Numbered from the stretch's first letter, positions 27,209 through 39,161 are shown. The stretch: 64,000 bases of DNA from Verticiella sediminum (GCF_007558815.1 NZ_VLTJ01000011.1:124001-188000), one strand, 5' to 3'. Notes: generated by a model not told the origin, from the sequence alone. Numbers and translations are program-made.

Positions 27209-28327
27209 TCAGGCTCCACGCAGCAGGTTGCCGTTCTCGCACATCAGGCAGGCGGTGACGATGTCGTCTTCGCGGGGGATGGTGAAGGCCGCTTCGGGGC
27301 CGGTGACCAGGCGAACGAACTCGAACAGGTTGCGCGCGTAGAGCGAGGAGGCGTCCGCGGCCAGGGTGGAGGGCAGGTTGCTCGGGGCGACGATGGTGAC
27401 GCCGCCCGCCGCGACGACCTCGTCCGCACGCGAGAGGGGGCAGTTGCCGCCGCGCTCGATGGCCAAGTCGACGATGACCGCGCCCGGGCGCATGGCGGCG
27501 ACGGTGTCGGCCGACACCAGGGTGGGCGCCGGACGGCCGGGGATGAGCGCGGTGGTGATGACGATGTCGGCCTGCCGGCAGCGCTCGGCAACGCGCTCGG
27601 CCTGGCGCTGCATCCAGGCCGCCGGCATGGGGCGGGCGTAGCCGCCCGCGCCTTCGGCGATCTGGCGCTCTTCGTCGGTCTCGTACGGTACGTCGATGAA
27701 CTTGGCGCCGAGCGATTCGACCTGCTCGCGCGCCGCGGGCCTGACGTCCGAGGCCTCGACGACCGCGCCGAGGCGGCGCGCGGTGGCGATCGCCTGCAGG
27801 CCCGCCACGCCCGCGCCGAGCACGACGACGCGCGCGGCCTTGACCGTGCCGGCGGCCGTCATCAGCATGGGCATGAAGCGGCCGTAGTGTTCGGTGGCCA
27901 GCAGGACCGCCTTGTAGCCGGCCACGTTGGCCTGCGAGGACAGCACGTCCAGCACCTGGGCGCGGCTGGTGCGCGGCGCGGCCTCCAGGGCGAAGGCGGT
28001 CAGCCGCGCCGCATTGAGGCGGGCCAGCCCGTCGGCGTCGAACGGGTCGAGCATGCCGACGAGCACGGTGCCCGGCGACATCGCGCCGAGTTCGTCGGCG
28101 CCGGGCGCGCGCACCTTGAGCACCACCGGTGCGCCCAGGGCGGCGGCGGTGTCGCCCAGCGTGGCGCCTGCGCCGGTGTACGCCTCGTCGGTATAATGAG
28201 CGTTTGCCCCGGCGCCGCGCTCCACGACCACTGTGTGGCCTGCGGCAATGAATCTCTTGACGGTGTCGGGCGTGGCCGCGACGCGCTGTTCGCCCGCCTT
28301 GCGTTCCAGCGGGATGCCGATCTGCAT
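27209..28327 (-). CDS. pntAA: NAD(P) transhydrogenase subunit alpha part 1 (NAD-binding)
   Basis: 372 residues. Soluble domain [21 protein letters not shown] at the N-terminus, the NAD-binding [22 protein letters not shown] near residue 165-185, and the mobile loop region with [20 protein letters not shown] 28327 is chosen over ATG 28333 because AGAGGAG abuts 28333 and is correctly spaced for 28327. First gene of pntAA-pntAB-pntB. Divergent from the Nudix gene with an 84-bp gap. Confidence 0.95.
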   Translation of the reverse strand: MQIGIPLERKAGEQRVAATPDTVKRFIAAGHTVVVERGAGANAHYTDEAYTGAGATLGDTAAALGAPVVLKVRAPGADELGAMSPGTVLVGMLDPFDADGLARLNAARLTAFALEAAPRTSRAQVLDVLSSQANVAGYKAVLLATEHYGRFMPMLMTAAGTVKAARVVVLGAGVAGLQAIATARRLGAVVEASDVRPAAREQVESLGAKFIDVPYETDEERQIAEGAGGYARPMPAAWMQRQAERVAERCRQADIVITTALIPGRPAPTLVSADTVAAMRPGAVIVDLAIERGGNCPLSRADEVVAAGGVTIVAPSNLPSTLAADASSLYARNLFEFVRLVTGPEAAFTIPREDDIVTACLMCENGNLLRGA

Positions 28328-28411
28328 GAACATCTCCTCTTGCAGCGTTGCGCGGTGGTTCTGATTGATTCGTGATCGCGCTGGGCAAGCATACCTGAGT
28401 AGGCAAGCAAA

Positions 28412-28918
28412 TTGAGCACTTCACGCTGGAAGCCCGCAGTCACCGTCGCCTCCGTCATCGAGCGCGATGGCCGTTTCCTGCTCGTCGAGGAAGAGACGAG
28501 GGAGGGCGTGCGCTGGAACCAGCCTGCCGGCCATCTGGAGCCGGGCGAATCCCTCGTCGACGCGGCGATCCGCGAGACGCTGGAAGAAACCGCCCATGAC
28601 TTCACGCCCTGTGGGCTGCTCGGCGCGTACCTCTCGCCGGCGGGCGAGAGAGCCTATCTGCGCTTCGCCTTCGTCGGCGAAGTCGGCGCGCCGCGCGAGA
28701 ACTTCGCGCTGGACACCGGCATCCTCAAGGCGTTCTGGGCCAGCATGGACGAGATCCGGGCCAACCTGCATCTGTTGCGCCATCCGGTCACGCTGCGCTG
28801 CCTGGAAGACTACCTCGAGCGCCGCGCCGCCGCGCTGCCCTGGCTGCCGCTGGCGGCCGTGAACTACCTGCCGGACGAAGTCACGCTGCTGTCCGACGTC
28901 GGCGCCGCGGGAGGCTGA
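28412..28918 (+). CDS. Nudix hydrolase (NudJ-like)
   Basis: 168 residues. The Nudix box reads [21 protein letters not shown], matching GX5EX7REUXEE, so it should hydrolyse a nucleoside diphosphate linked to a moiety with Mg2+. In Escherichia coli nudJ, a hydroxymethylpyrimidine-diphosphate phosphatase, lies next to mnmA, and the same neighbour is seen here, which supports NudJ-like assignment. Start is TTG at 28412; no ATG or GTG gives a full first strand, and the ribosome binding site is weak. mnmA starts 1 bp after the stop. Confidence 0.85.
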   Translation: MSTSRWKPAVTVASVIERDGRFLLVEEETREGVRWNQPAGHLEPGESLVDAAIRETLEETAHDFTPCGLLGAYLSPAGERAYLRFAFVGEVGAPRENFALDTGILKAFWASMDEIRANLHLLRHPVTLRCLEDYLERRAAALPWLPLAAVNYLPDEVTLLSDVGAAGG

Positions 28919-28919
28919 C

Positions 28920-30041
28920 GTGGGCAAGGGGCGTGTCGTCATCGGCATGTCGGGCGGTGTCGATTCGTCGGTCTCGGCCTGGCTGCTCAAGCAGCAGGGC
29001 TACGACGTGGTCGGCCTCTTCATGAAGAACTGGGAGGACGACGACGATTCCGAATACTGCTCGACGCGCCAGGATCTGCTCGACGCGGTCAGCGTGGCGG
29101 ATCTGCTCGGCATCGAGATCGAGGCGGTCAACTTCGCCGGCGAGTACAAGGATCGCGTCTTCTCCGAGTTCCTGCGCGAGTATTCGGCCGGGCGCACGCC
29201 CAATCCCGACGTGCTGTGCAACGCCGAGATCAAGTTCAAGGCCTTCCTGGACCACGCCATGCGCATGGGCGCGGAGCGTATCGCCACCGGCCATTACGCG
29301 CGCGTGCGCACGCTCGAAGCCGGGCCGCGGGCGGGGCAGGTCCAGTTGCTCAAGGCGCTGGACGGCACCAAGGACCAGAGCTATTTCCTGCACCGGCTGA
29401 ACCAGGCGCAGCTCGCGCGCACGCTGTTTCCCCTGGGCGAGATCGCCAAGACCGAGGTGCGCCGCATCGCCCGCGAGATCGGCCTGCCCAATGCCGCCAA
29501 GAAGGATTCGACGGGCATCTGCTTCATCGGCGAGCGTCCGTTCCGCGAGTTCCTGAACCGCTACCTGCCGAGCGCCCCGGGCCCGATCAAGACCGACGAC
29601 GGGCGCGTCATCGGCGAGCACGTGGGCCTGTCGTTCTATACCTTCGGCCAGCGCAAGGGGCTGGGCATCGGCGGGGTCAAGGGCCGGCAGGCGGCCGACG
29701 GCACCGCCGACGCGTGGTACGTGGCGCGCAAGGACATCCCCGCCAATACTTTGTACGTGGTCCAGGGGCACGACCATCCCTGGCTGCTCGCGCCGCGCCT
29801 GCGCGCCCTGGATGCGAGCTGGGTCGCCGGCGAAGCGCCCGCGCCCGGCGCCTATGGCGCCAAGACGCGCTATCGGCAGCCCGATGCCGCCTGCACGCTG
29901 CGCCAGGCGCAGGGCGACGGCTTTCAGCTCGATTTCACCGAGCCGCAATGGGCGGTGACGCCCGGGCAGTCGGCCGTGCTGTACGACGGCGATGTCTGCC
30001 TGGGCGGGGGCATCATCGAGGCGGCCGAGCAGGCGGGCTGA
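28920..30041 (+). CDS. mnmA: tRNA-specific 2-thiouridylase MnmA
   Basis: 373 residues. Adds sulfur to uridine 34 of Lys, Glu and Gln tRNAs. PP-loop SGGVDSS at residues 11-17, the two catalytic cysteines Cys100 (VLCNAEIKF) and Cys201 (STGICFIGE), and the C-terminal beta-barrel region starting near [17 protein letters not shown]. The start codon is GTG at 28920 with GGGAGG upstream, and the gene is one base from the Nudix gene, so the pair is probably one transcript. Confidence 0.97.
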   Translation: MGKGRVVIGMSGGVDSSVSAWLLKQQGYDVVGLFMKNWEDDDDSEYCSTRQDLLDAVSVADLLGIEIEAVNFAGEYKDRVFSEFLREYSAGRTPNPDVLCNAEIKFKAFLDHAMRMGAERIATGHYARVRTLEAGPRAGQVQLLKALDGTKDQSYFLHRLNQAQLARTLFPLGEIAKTEVRRIAREIGLPNAAKKDSTGICFIGERPFREFLNRYLPSAPGPIKTDDGRVIGEHVGLSFYTFGQRKGLGIGGVKGRQAADGTADAWYVARKDIPANTLYVVQGHDHPWLLAPRLRALDASWVAGEAPAPGAYGAKTRYRQPDAACTLRQAQGDGFQLDFTEPQWAVTPGQSAVLYDGDVCLGGGIIEAAEQAG

Positions 30042-30078
30042 CCGCCTCGCGGCCGCGCCGCCGGCGCAGTGGGCGGTG

Positions 30079-31098
30079 TCAGCCCTGCGCCAAGCCCAGC
30101 TTCTCGATCAGCACCTTGTCCTCGCGGTAGGTCTGCTCGGCCCAGGCGCGGTAGTCCTCGCTGTTGCGATACCAGACCTCCTGGTTGAGCTGGGCCAGCA
30201 CTTCCTCGTGGCGCGGGTCGGCCATGGCCTGGTGGATCGCGTCGTGCAGCTTGGCGACGATGGCCGGGTCCATCCCCCTGGGGCCCGCGATCCCGTAGGG
30301 CGACGCCGAGATCACGCCATAGCCGAGTTCGTTGGCGGTCGGTACCTCCGGCCAGCGCTGGGTGCGCTTCTCGCCGAAGGTGGTGAGCAGGCGCATCTGG
30401 CCCGCGTCGACGAACTTGTCCCAGCCGCTGGCGTCGCTCTGCGCCATCACGTGCCCGCCCAGCAGCGCCTGCTGCAGATCGGCGTTGCCCTTGAAGGGCA
30501 CGTGGTTGAGTTCGACCTTGGCGTTGATCGCCACCTGTTCCATGATGAGGTGCGGCGATGTGCCGACGCCGGTCGAACCGTAGTCGATCCGGCCGGGCCT
30601 GGCCCGCGCGGCTTCGATGTATTCGTCGAAGGTCTTGAAGGGCGAGTCGGCGCGCACGGTGAAGCCGAAGGTGTAGCCCGTCACGCCGATGATGAAGGTG
30701 AAGTCGCGCAGCGGGTCCCAGGCCAGCTTCTGCATGTGCGGCATGCGCAGCATGCCCATCGGGAACTGGCTCACCGTGTAGCCGTCGGGGGCCGCGTTGA
30801 CCATGGTCGCGGGGCCGAGCGTGCCGCCCGCGCCGGGACGGTTCTCGACGATCACGGTCTGGCCGAGCTGCTCGCCCAGGATCTGCCCGAGCAGGCGCAG
30901 ATGGCGATCGGTCGAGCCGCCCGCCGGCCAGGGCACGATGAGGGTGATCGGCTTGTTCGGATAGTTGGCGGCCGCTGCGGATTGCGCCCGGGCAGCGCCC
31001 AGGCCCAGGGTGCCGAGCGCGGTGGCGCCGGCGATTCCGGCGCCCGCGTGCAGCATGCGCCGGCGCGTGCGCGATGCCGGCCGGTGGGATTCGGTCAT
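30079..31098 (-). CDS. Bug-family periplasmic substrate receptor
   Basis: 339 residues. Export signal with twin arginines (SRTRRRMLHAGAGIAGATAL) cleaved near AARAQS. The mature part has YPNKPITLIVPWPAGGSTDRHLR, TVIVENRPGAGGTLG and LNHVPFKGNADLQQALLGGHV, all typical of the TctC/Bug fold. Start ATG 31098 has AAGGAGAC at the right spacing. Single-gene unit, convergent to mnmA (37-bp gap). No membrane partner or enzyme is adjacent, so the ligand cannot be guessed. Confidence 0.93.
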   Translation of the reverse strand: MTESHRPASRTRRRMLHAGAGIAGATALGTLGLGAARAQSAAAANYPNKPITLIVPWPAGGSTDRHLRLLGQILGEQLGQTVIVENRPGAGGTLGPATMVNAAPDGYTVSQFPMGMLRMPHMQKLAWDPLRDFTFIIGVTGYTFGFTVRADSPFKTFDEYIEAARARPGRIDYGSTGVGTSPHLIMEQVAINAKVELNHVPFKGNADLQQALLGGHVMAQSDASGWDKFVDAGQMRLLTTFGEKRTQRWPEVPTANELGYGVISASPYGIAGPRGMDPAIVAKLHDAIHQAMADPRHEEVLAQLNQEVWYRNSEDYRAWAEQTYREDKVLIEKLGLAQG

Positions 31099-31214
31099 GG
31101 TTGTCTCCTTCCTCGAGAGGCGCGATGCGCCGGGTCCCGTCCGCCGCCGGCGATGGGTCTTGTCGGACGTCGGCTGATTCTTCGGTCGGCCGCCGGGGCC
31201 GTCAATCGGGATAG

Positions 31215-33056
<1,842 letters not shown>

Positions 33057-33133
33057 AAGCCCCCACGCTCACTGCGTTCGCTGCCCCCCGAGTGGGTTTC
33101 AACCTCCTTCGGGCGGCCGTGCGGAGGTTGAAA
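33057..33133 (+). promoter_or_regulatory. Double hairpin sequestering the kdsA ribosome binding site
   Basis: Two back-to-back inverted repeats fill the pyrG-kdsA gap. The first is CCCAC (33062-33066) with GTGGG (33092-33096). The second has perfect 11-bp arms, TTTCAACCTCC (33097-33107) and GGAGGTTGAAA (33123-33133). The right arm contains the GGAGG ribosome binding site and ends on the A of the kdsA ATG, so the folded RNA would hide the start. The sequence style (CCCCCACGCTCAC, then CTGCCCCCCGAG) resembles dispersed intergenic repeats of Burkholderiales; this resemblance is from memory. Confidence 0.6.
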
Positions 33134-34002
33134 TGAATCTCTGCGGATTCCCGGTCGGCCTGAACCATCCGTTCTTCCTGATCGCCGGTCCCTGCGTGAT
33201 CGAATCGCGCGAGCTGGCGATGGACACGGCCGGGCGCCTGAAGGAGATCACCGGCCGCCTGGGCATTCCGTTCATCTACAAGAGCTCGTTCGACAAGGCC
33301 AACCGCAGTTCCGGCAAGTCGTTCCGGGGGCCCGGCATGGACGAAGGCCTGAAGATCCTGGCCGACGTGCGCGACCAGATCGGCGTGCCGGTGCTCACCG
33401 ATGTGCACGACATTCCCCAGGTCGAACCCGTGGCCGCTGTGGTCGACGTGTTGCAGACGCCCGCCTTTCTGTGCCGGCAGACCGACTTCATCAACGCCTG
33501 CGCGGCCAGCGGCAAGCCGGTCAACATCAAGAAGGGCCAGTTCCTCGCTCCGCACGACATGCTGCAGGTCGTGGCCAAGGCGCGCGCCGCCTCGATCGAG
33601 GCGGGCGGCGACGGCAGCAACGTCCTGGTCTGCGAGCGCGGCGCCTCGTTCGGCTACAACAACCTGGTGTCCGACATGCGCTCGCTCGCCATCATGCGCG
33701 AGACGGGCTGTCCGGTGGTGTTCGACGCCACGCATTCGGTGCAACTGCCGGGCGGGCAGGGCAGCAGTTCCGGCGGCCAGCGCGAGTTCGTGCCGGTGCT
33801 GGCTCGGGCCGCGGTGGCGGTGGGCGTGGCCGGTCTCTTCATGGAGACCCACCCGGACCCGGCGCATGCCTTGTCCGACGGGCCGAACGCCGTTCCCCTC
33901 GACCTGATCGAACCCTTGCTGGCCACGCTGCGCGAGCTGGACGCGCTCACCAAGAAGGCCGGCTTCATCGAAGAGCGCTTCGGGCCGGCGACGCAGGGCT
34001 GA
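33133..34002 (+). CDS. kdsA: 3-deoxy-8-phosphooctulonate synthase (KDO-8-P synthase)
   Basis: 289 residues. Condenses phosphoenolpyruvate and arabinose 5-phosphate in lipopolysaccharide inner-core synthesis. Family features: [12 protein letters not shown], the [14 protein letters not shown](G)KSFRGPG segment, [26 protein letters not shown] and [13 protein letters not shown]. The cysteine in [10 protein letters not shown] is common to the family. Start ATG 33133 with GGAGG at 33123-33127, inside the hairpin described separately; longer frames upstream run through that repeat. Confidence 0.97.
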   Translation: MNLCGFPVGLNHPFFLIAGPCVIESRELAMDTAGRLKEITGRLGIPFIYKSSFDKANRSSGKSFRGPGMDEGLKILADVRDQIGVPVLTDVHDIPQVEPVAAVVDVLQTPAFLCRQTDFINACAASGKPVNIKKGQFLAPHDMLQVVAKARAASIEAGGDGSNVLVCERGASFGYNNLVSDMRSLAIMRETGCPVVFDATHSVQLPGGQGSSSGGQREFVPVLARAAVAVGVAGLFMETHPDPAHALSDGPNAVPLDLIEPLLATLRELDALTKKAGFIEERFGPATQG

Positions 34003-34054
34003 TGCGTCGCGCCGCCTCTGACGAGTCGTCACATTCGCCCGGGCGGGGCGCGGG

Positions 34055-34117
34055 TACAATCGCCGCCAACGCGATATTCGCCGGGCGGTACCGCTGCCGC
34101 CCCGGCCTCCTCTTTTC
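34055..34117 (+). promoter_or_regulatory. eno promoter and terminator-like leader hairpin
   Basis: A TACAAT -10 element at 34055-34060 lies in the 138-bp kdsA-eno gap. Downstream of it, CCGGGCGG (34081-34088) pairs with CCGCCCCGG (34097-34105, one bulged C), followed by CCTCCTCTTTT. The order -10 box, GC hairpin, T-rich tract, then the eno ATG at 34141 resembles a leader attenuator; it could instead terminate kdsA, with eno using another promoter. Confidence 0.4.
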
Positions 34118-34137
34118 ATGTTCACGGAATCTACTAG

Positions 34138-35427
<1,290 letters not shown>

Positions 35428-35456
35428 GCTGGCCGGCCGATAGGGGGTAGTCCACC

Positions 35457-35777
35457 ATGCGTGCCTTCGTCGTGGCGCTGCTGATCGGCCTGGCGCTGAT
35501 CCAGTACCCCCTGTGGTGGGGCAAGGGCGGCTGGCAGCGGGTCTGGGAGATGCAGCGCCAGATCGGCGCCCAGAACGACCTGAACGCCGGCCTGCGCCTG
35601 CGCAATGCGGCGCTGGAAGCCGAACTGAAGGATCTGCAGGCGGGCACCGACGCCATCGAGGAGCGGGCCCGCCAGGAGCTCGGTCTGGTGAGCGGCGAGG
35701 AGGTGTTCGTCCAGTTCATGGAGGGCGCCTCGCTGCGCAACGTGATGCCCGCGCCACCGGCGCCCGCCCCACGCTGA
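35457..35777 (+). CDS. ftsB: Cell division protein FtsB (septum formation initiator)
   Basis: 106 residues. One N-terminal membrane span (FVVALLIGLALIQYPLWW), then a coiled coil rich in Leu/Glu/Arg from about residue 30 to 70, ending with ERARQELGLVSGEEVFVQ, the conserved DivIC/FtsB tail. It works in the FtsQLB complex that activates septal cell-wall synthesis. It follows eno by 29 bp with GGGGG as the ribosome binding site, and a strong terminator follows 18 bp after its stop. Confidence 0.94.
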   Translation: MRAFVVALLIGLALIQYPLWWGKGGWQRVWEMQRQIGAQNDLNAGLRLRNAALEAELKDLQAGTDAIEERARQELGLVSGEEVFVQFMEGASLRNVMPAPPAPAPR

Positions 35778-35794
35778 CCGTCCTGCCGCGCAAA

Positions 35795-35824
35795 AAAAAA
35801 GCCTTCCTCCGGGAAGGCTTTTTT
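35795..35824 (+). terminator. Intrinsic terminator after ftsB
   Basis: Stem AAAAAAGCCTTCC (35795-35807) with GGAAGGCTTTTTT (35812-35824), loop TCCG. GC core flanked by A run and T run, a textbook rho-independent terminator ending the pyrG-kdsA-eno-ftsB block. Confidence 0.93.
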
Positions 35825-35886
35825 GCGTGGCGGCGTCGACCCTGTGCTGTCCGCATAACGAGCGAACGCGTTTGCTCAGCCTGAAC

Positions 35887-35916
35887 GTTTGAAACCAAAC
35901 TAATTTCTTCTATACT
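35887..35916 (+). promoter_or_regulatory. Promoter with overlapping palindrome for the TRAP operon
   Basis: TTGAAA (35889-35894), 16-bp spacer, TATACT (35911-35916): a good sigma70-type promoter about 120 bp before the TRAP receptor gene. A perfect palindrome GTTTG-AAAC-CAAAC (35887-35900) covers the -35 box, as a repressor operator would. No regulator gene is adjacent. Confidence 0.6.
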
Positions 35917-36039
35917 GATTGCACAAGAAGCCGCGGGCGGTTGCGGCTCGACATCGGCAGGGTAGGAACGTGTTACGCCGAGCCGGCAAAGATGCCAGAA
36001 TAGGCGTCACAACGTCGAACAACCAACAGGAGACACTGC

Positions 36040-37071
36040 ATGAAGCGCTTTCCCCTCAAGGCTCTGGCCGGGGCCGTGCTGGCCACGGCCGCCATGGGCG
36101 CGGCCCAGGCGGCCGATGTCACCCTCCGGTATACCCACTTCTGGCCGTCCGCATCGCGCGTGCATACCGAGGTCTTCGAGGCCTGGGCCAAGTCGATCGA
36201 GCAGGCTTCCGACGGGCGCATCCGGGTGCAGGTGTTCCCGGCGCAGACGCTGGCCAAGGCCGACGGCTCCTACCAGGCGACAGTGAACGGCGTGGCCGAC
36301 ATCGTCAGCACCGCCCAGGGCTATACCGCGGGGCGCTTCCCGCTCAGCCAGATCGTCGAGTTCCCCGGCATGGGCGAGACGTCCCTGCAGAGCGGCTGCA
36401 TTCTGCAGAGCCTGTACGACAAGGGCATGCTCGACAAGGAATACGCCGACAGCAAGGTGCTCTACATGTTCACCACCGGCCCCGGCGTGCTGCACACGCG
36501 CGACAAGAGCATTCCCAACCCGGACGCGCTCAAGGGCCTGCGCATGCGCAACCCGGCGGCGATCGCCGGGCAGGTGCTGCAGAAGGCCGGCGCGCGCAAC
36601 GTATCCATGCCGGCCCCCGAAGCCTACGAGTCGATGCAGCGCGGCGTGATCGACGGCACCGCCTTCCCCTGGGAGGCGATGCAGGTGTTCCGCCTCAACG
36701 AACTCGCTTCGCACCACACGCACGTCCCGGTGTATTCGACGGTGTTCGTCACCGCGATGAACAAGCGCACCTACGATCGCCTGCCGGACGATCTCAAGAA
36801 AGTCATCGACGATCACTCCGGCGCGAAGTGGCAGCAGCGCGCCGCGGCGGTGTTCGACGCGCTCGACGTGGAAGGCCGCCAGGCCGCGGAGAAGGCCGGC
36901 AACGAGATCATCGTGGTCGACGACCCGATGAAGGACGCCGCCTGGGGGCCGCTGCTGCAGTCCGTGGTCGACGACTATCTCGGCGGCCTCAAGAAGCAGA
37001 ACCTGCCGGGCGAGGACGTCTACAAGGCTGCGCTCGAGGCCAAGTCGAGCTGTCCCGCCACGGCGGGTTGA
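36040..37071 (+). CDS. TRAP transporter substrate-binding protein (DctP family)
   Basis: 343 residues. A signal peptide of about 25 residues is cleaved after AAQA. The mature part begins DVTLRYTHFWPSASRVHTEVFEAWAKSIE, and has the family segments GRIRVQVFPAQTLAKADGSYQATVNGVADI and ALKGLRMRNP, the latter containing the conserved arginine that binds the carboxylate of the ligand. AGGAG lies upstream of the ATG. First gene of a receptor/small permease/large permease operon for Na+-driven uptake of an organic acid. The ligand is unknown; no catabolic gene is adjacent. Confidence 0.94.
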   Translation: MKRFPLKALAGAVLATAAMGAAQAADVTLRYTHFWPSASRVHTEVFEAWAKSIEQASDGRIRVQVFPAQTLAKADGSYQATVNGVADIVSTAQGYTAGRFPLSQIVEFPGMGETSLQSGCILQSLYDKGMLDKEYADSKVLYMFTTGPGVLHTRDKSIPNPDALKGLRMRNPAAIAGQVLQKAGARNVSMPAPEAYESMQRGVIDGTAFPWEAMQVFRLNELASHHTHVPVYSTVFVTAMNKRTYDRLPDDLKKVIDDHSGAKWQQRAAAVFDALDVEGRQAAEKAGNEIIVVDDPMKDAAWGPLLQSVVDDYLGGLKKQNLPGEDVYKAALEAKSSCPATAG

Positions 37072-37081
37072 TGGTGTGCGC

Positions 37082-37102
37082 GCGGCGGGCGCGTCCCGCC
37101 GC
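37082..37102 (+). repeat. Hairpin just after the TRAP receptor gene
   Basis: Arms GCGGCGGG (37082-37089) and CCCGCCGC (37095-37102), loop of five, 11 bp after the receptor stop. Together with the larger structure that follows it would protect the 3' end of the receptor mRNA. Confidence 0.5.
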
Positions 37103-37108
37103 TGCGAT

Positions 37109-37201
37109 GAGCCGGCCCGGGGTGTGGATCGACAGCCGCCCGAGCGCCCGGGACGCCGTCCCGGCGAGGGCATGTCGATCCGCCCGCCCTGGCGCCGGCT
37201 C
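37109..37201 (+). promoter_or_regulatory. Long intercistronic hairpin between TRAP receptor and permease genes
   Basis: Nested symmetric arms over 93 nt. GAGCCGGC (37109-37116) pairs with GCCGGCTC (37194-37201); CCGGGG (37117-37122) with CCCTGG (37187-37192, one G-U); GGATCGACA (37126-37134) with TGTCGATCC (37173-37181); CCGGGAC (37148-37154) with GTCCCGG (37158-37164). GTTTTGTCT follows the last arm. This order of paired blocks cannot easily be chance. It is probably a partial terminator or mRNA stabiliser giving more receptor than permease. Confidence 0.7.
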
Positions 37202-37304
37202 GTTTTGTCTGATTCGAGGGATTGACGATGTCCTATGCCGTCTGGGCCCGGGCTCACAGGGCGCCTTGGGGGCGGGCCGGCCGCCTGTCGCGGCGGGAGC
37301 AGCC

Positions 37305-37817
37305 ATGAAAGCGATCGACCTCGTGCTGGAACGCATCGCGCGGGTGCTGCTCGCGCTCGCCGGCGTGGCCCTGATCGCCATGATGTTCGTCGTGATGTTC
37401 GACGTGCTCGTGCGCAACCTGAGCGGGATCATTCCGGCGCTGCAGGACCTGAAGTACTACGGCACGATCGAGATCGTGCGCTACCTGTTCCTGTTCGCCA
37501 TGGCGGGCACCATGCCGTGGGGCGTGGAGAAATCCCAGGTGGTGGTCGAACTCTTCACGCAGCGGTTCTCGGCCAGCGCGCAGGCGCGCATCGACGCCTT
37601 CTTTCTGCTCGGCTATTTTCTTCTCGGCAGTTTCATGGCCTACAGCCTCTTCATCGCGGGCACGCATGCCTACGTCACGGGCGAGACCACGCCCGATCTG
37701 CTGATTCCCTTGGGGCCGATCCGCTACGCCACGGCGTTCTGCATGGGCTTGATGGCCTTGCGCGCGCTGCTGGCCGCGATACGCGGCATGAGCCGGGGAG
37801 CAGCCCATGTCGCCTGA
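37305..37817 (+). CDS. TRAP transporter small permease (DctQ family)
   Basis: 170 residues with four membrane spans, near residues 12-38, 55-72, 96-114 and 140-160. FDVLVRN in the first span and the TMPWGVEKSQVVVELF segment are typical of DctQ. Start ATG 37305 with GGGAG just upstream; the open frame extends further back but runs through the hairpin region. Overlaps the large permease gene by 11 bp. Confidence 0.92.
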   Translation: MKAIDLVLERIARVLLALAGVALIAMMFVVMFDVLVRNLSGIIPALQDLKYYGTIEIVRYLFLFAMAGTMPWGVEKSQVVVELFTQRFSASAQARIDAFFLLGYFLLGSFMAYSLFIAGTHAYVTGETTPDLLIPLGPIRYATAFCMGLMALRALLAAIRGMSRGAAHVA

Positions 37818-39102
37818 AGTCACCGGCGTCGTCGGCATTCTCGTGCTGCTCGTGCTGCTGGCGGTGCGCATGCCCATCGCCCTGTCGATGGCCACCGTCG
37901 GGCTGGGCGGCTTCACCTACCTCGTGGGCTGGGAGCCGGCGCTCGCGATCCTGGAATCGGCCCCGACCGATGTCCTGACGAATTTCGGTTTCAGCGCGAT
38001 TCCGCTGTTCATCTTCATGGGCGTGCTCGCGTCCAAGGCACGCATGGCGGGCGAGCTGTTCGACATGGCGCGCACCGTCTTCGGCGCCTGGCGCGGCGGC
38101 ATGGCCATGGCCGCCGTGATGGCCAGCGGCACGTTCTCGGCGATCTCCGGCTCGTCGCTCGCCACCGCCGCCACGATCAGCAAGGTCGCCTTGCCCGAGA
38201 TGGAGAAAAAGGGGTATGCGCAGTCGCTGGCCTCCGGGGTGCTGGCCGCGGGCGGGACGCTGGGGGTCATCATCCCGCCCAGCATCGCCTTGCTGCTGTA
38301 CGGGCTGATCACCGAGCAATCGGTGGGCGCGCTGTTCATCGCCGCGCTGGTGCCGGGCCTGCTCGGCGTGGTCTGCTATGCGCTTGCGGTCTGGCTGGTG
38401 GTCACGCTCAAGCCCCAACTGGCCGGCGAGCCGATGCCGGCGACCACCTTCGGCGAGAAAGTGCGCTCGTTGCGCTCGGTGGGCCCCTTCCTGATCATCT
38501 TCCTGATCGTGCTGGGCGGGCTCTATACCGGGTTCTTCACGCCCACCGAAGCCGCGGCCGTCGGCACCTTCGCCACGCTGGTGGTGGCGGTGATGCGCGG
38601 TGTCGGCCTGCACGACATCGTGTCCGCGGTCGGGGAATCGCTGGCCATGGCGGTGGTCATCTTCTTCATGCTGCTCGGCGCGGAGATCTTCGGCTACTTC
38701 CTTTCGGTGTCGCGCCTGTCGTTCTATATCTCGGACCTGATCAGCGGCGCCGGCATGGCGCCGATCGGCGTGCTGCTGTGCATCCTGCTGCTGTATCTGG
38801 TGCTGGGCTGCTTCATGGATTCGATGGCCATGATGCTGCTCACCGTGCCGGTGGTGTTCCCGGCCGTGATGGCGGCGGGCTTCGATCCGATCTGGTTCGG
38901 CGTCATCACCGTCATCACGGTGGAGATCGGCCTCATCACGCCGCCTGTGGGCATGAACGTCTTCGTCATCAAGGCGGCGGCGCGGCACGTGCCCCTGAGC
39001 GCGATCTTCCGGGGCGTGACGCCATTCATCGTGGCCGACCTGTTCCGCCTCGCGCTGCTCGTGGCCTTCCCCTGGCTGATGATCGGCGTGCTGGTCGGCT
39101 AG
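37807..39102 (+). CDS. TRAP transporter large permease (DctM family)
   Basis: 431 residues, about 12 membrane spans, the ion-coupled transport subunit. Characteristic segments: TNFGFSAIPLFIFMGVLASKA, ASGTFSAISGSSLATAATI, GGTLGVIIPPSIALLLYG, FTPTEAAAVGTF and ITPPVGMNVFVIKA. Start ATG 37807 lies inside the end of the small permease gene with GGGGAGC before it. With the receptor and small permease it forms a complete system. Confidence 0.95.
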   Translation: MSPEVTGVVGILVLLVLLAVRMPIALSMATVGLGGFTYLVGWEPALAILESAPTDVLTNFGFSAIPLFIFMGVLASKARMAGELFDMARTVFGAWRGGMAMAAVMASGTFSAISGSSLATAATISKVALPEMEKKGYAQSLASGVLAAGGTLGVIIPPSIALLLYGLITEQSVGALFIAALVPGLLGVVCYALAVWLVVTLKPQLAGEPMPATTFGEKVRSLRSVGPFLIIFLIVLGGLYTGFFTPTEAAAVGTFATLVVAVMRGVGLHDIVSAVGESLAMAVVIFFMLLGAEIFGYFLSVSRLSFYISDLISGAGMAPIGVLLCILLLYLVLGCFMDSMAMMLLTVPVVFPAVMAAGFDPIWFGVITVITVEIGLITPPVGMNVFVIKAAARHVPLSAIFRGVTPFIVADLFRLALLVAFPWLMIGVLVG

Positions 39103-39107
39103 GGATG

Positions 39108-39161
39108 CCCGTCCTCGGGGGCGAGGGCGGGTACCGCATGCCGGCACCCGGCATTCGCGGT
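39108..39161. terminator. Two tandem hairpins between convergent genes
   Basis: CCCGTCCTCG (39108-39117) pairs with CGAGGGCGGG (39122-39131, one G-T). Then ACCGCATGCCGG (39133-39144) pairs with CCGGCAT (39148-39154) and GCGGT (39157-39161). They fill the gap between the TRAP large permease and the convergent YciI-like gene, with no long T tract. Confidence 0.45.

Noticed and set aside
28192-28197. Perfect TATAAT on the plus strand inside pntAA
   Set aside because: Lies within coding sequence 215 bp from the Nudix start, and no -35 box at proper distance; most likely chance.
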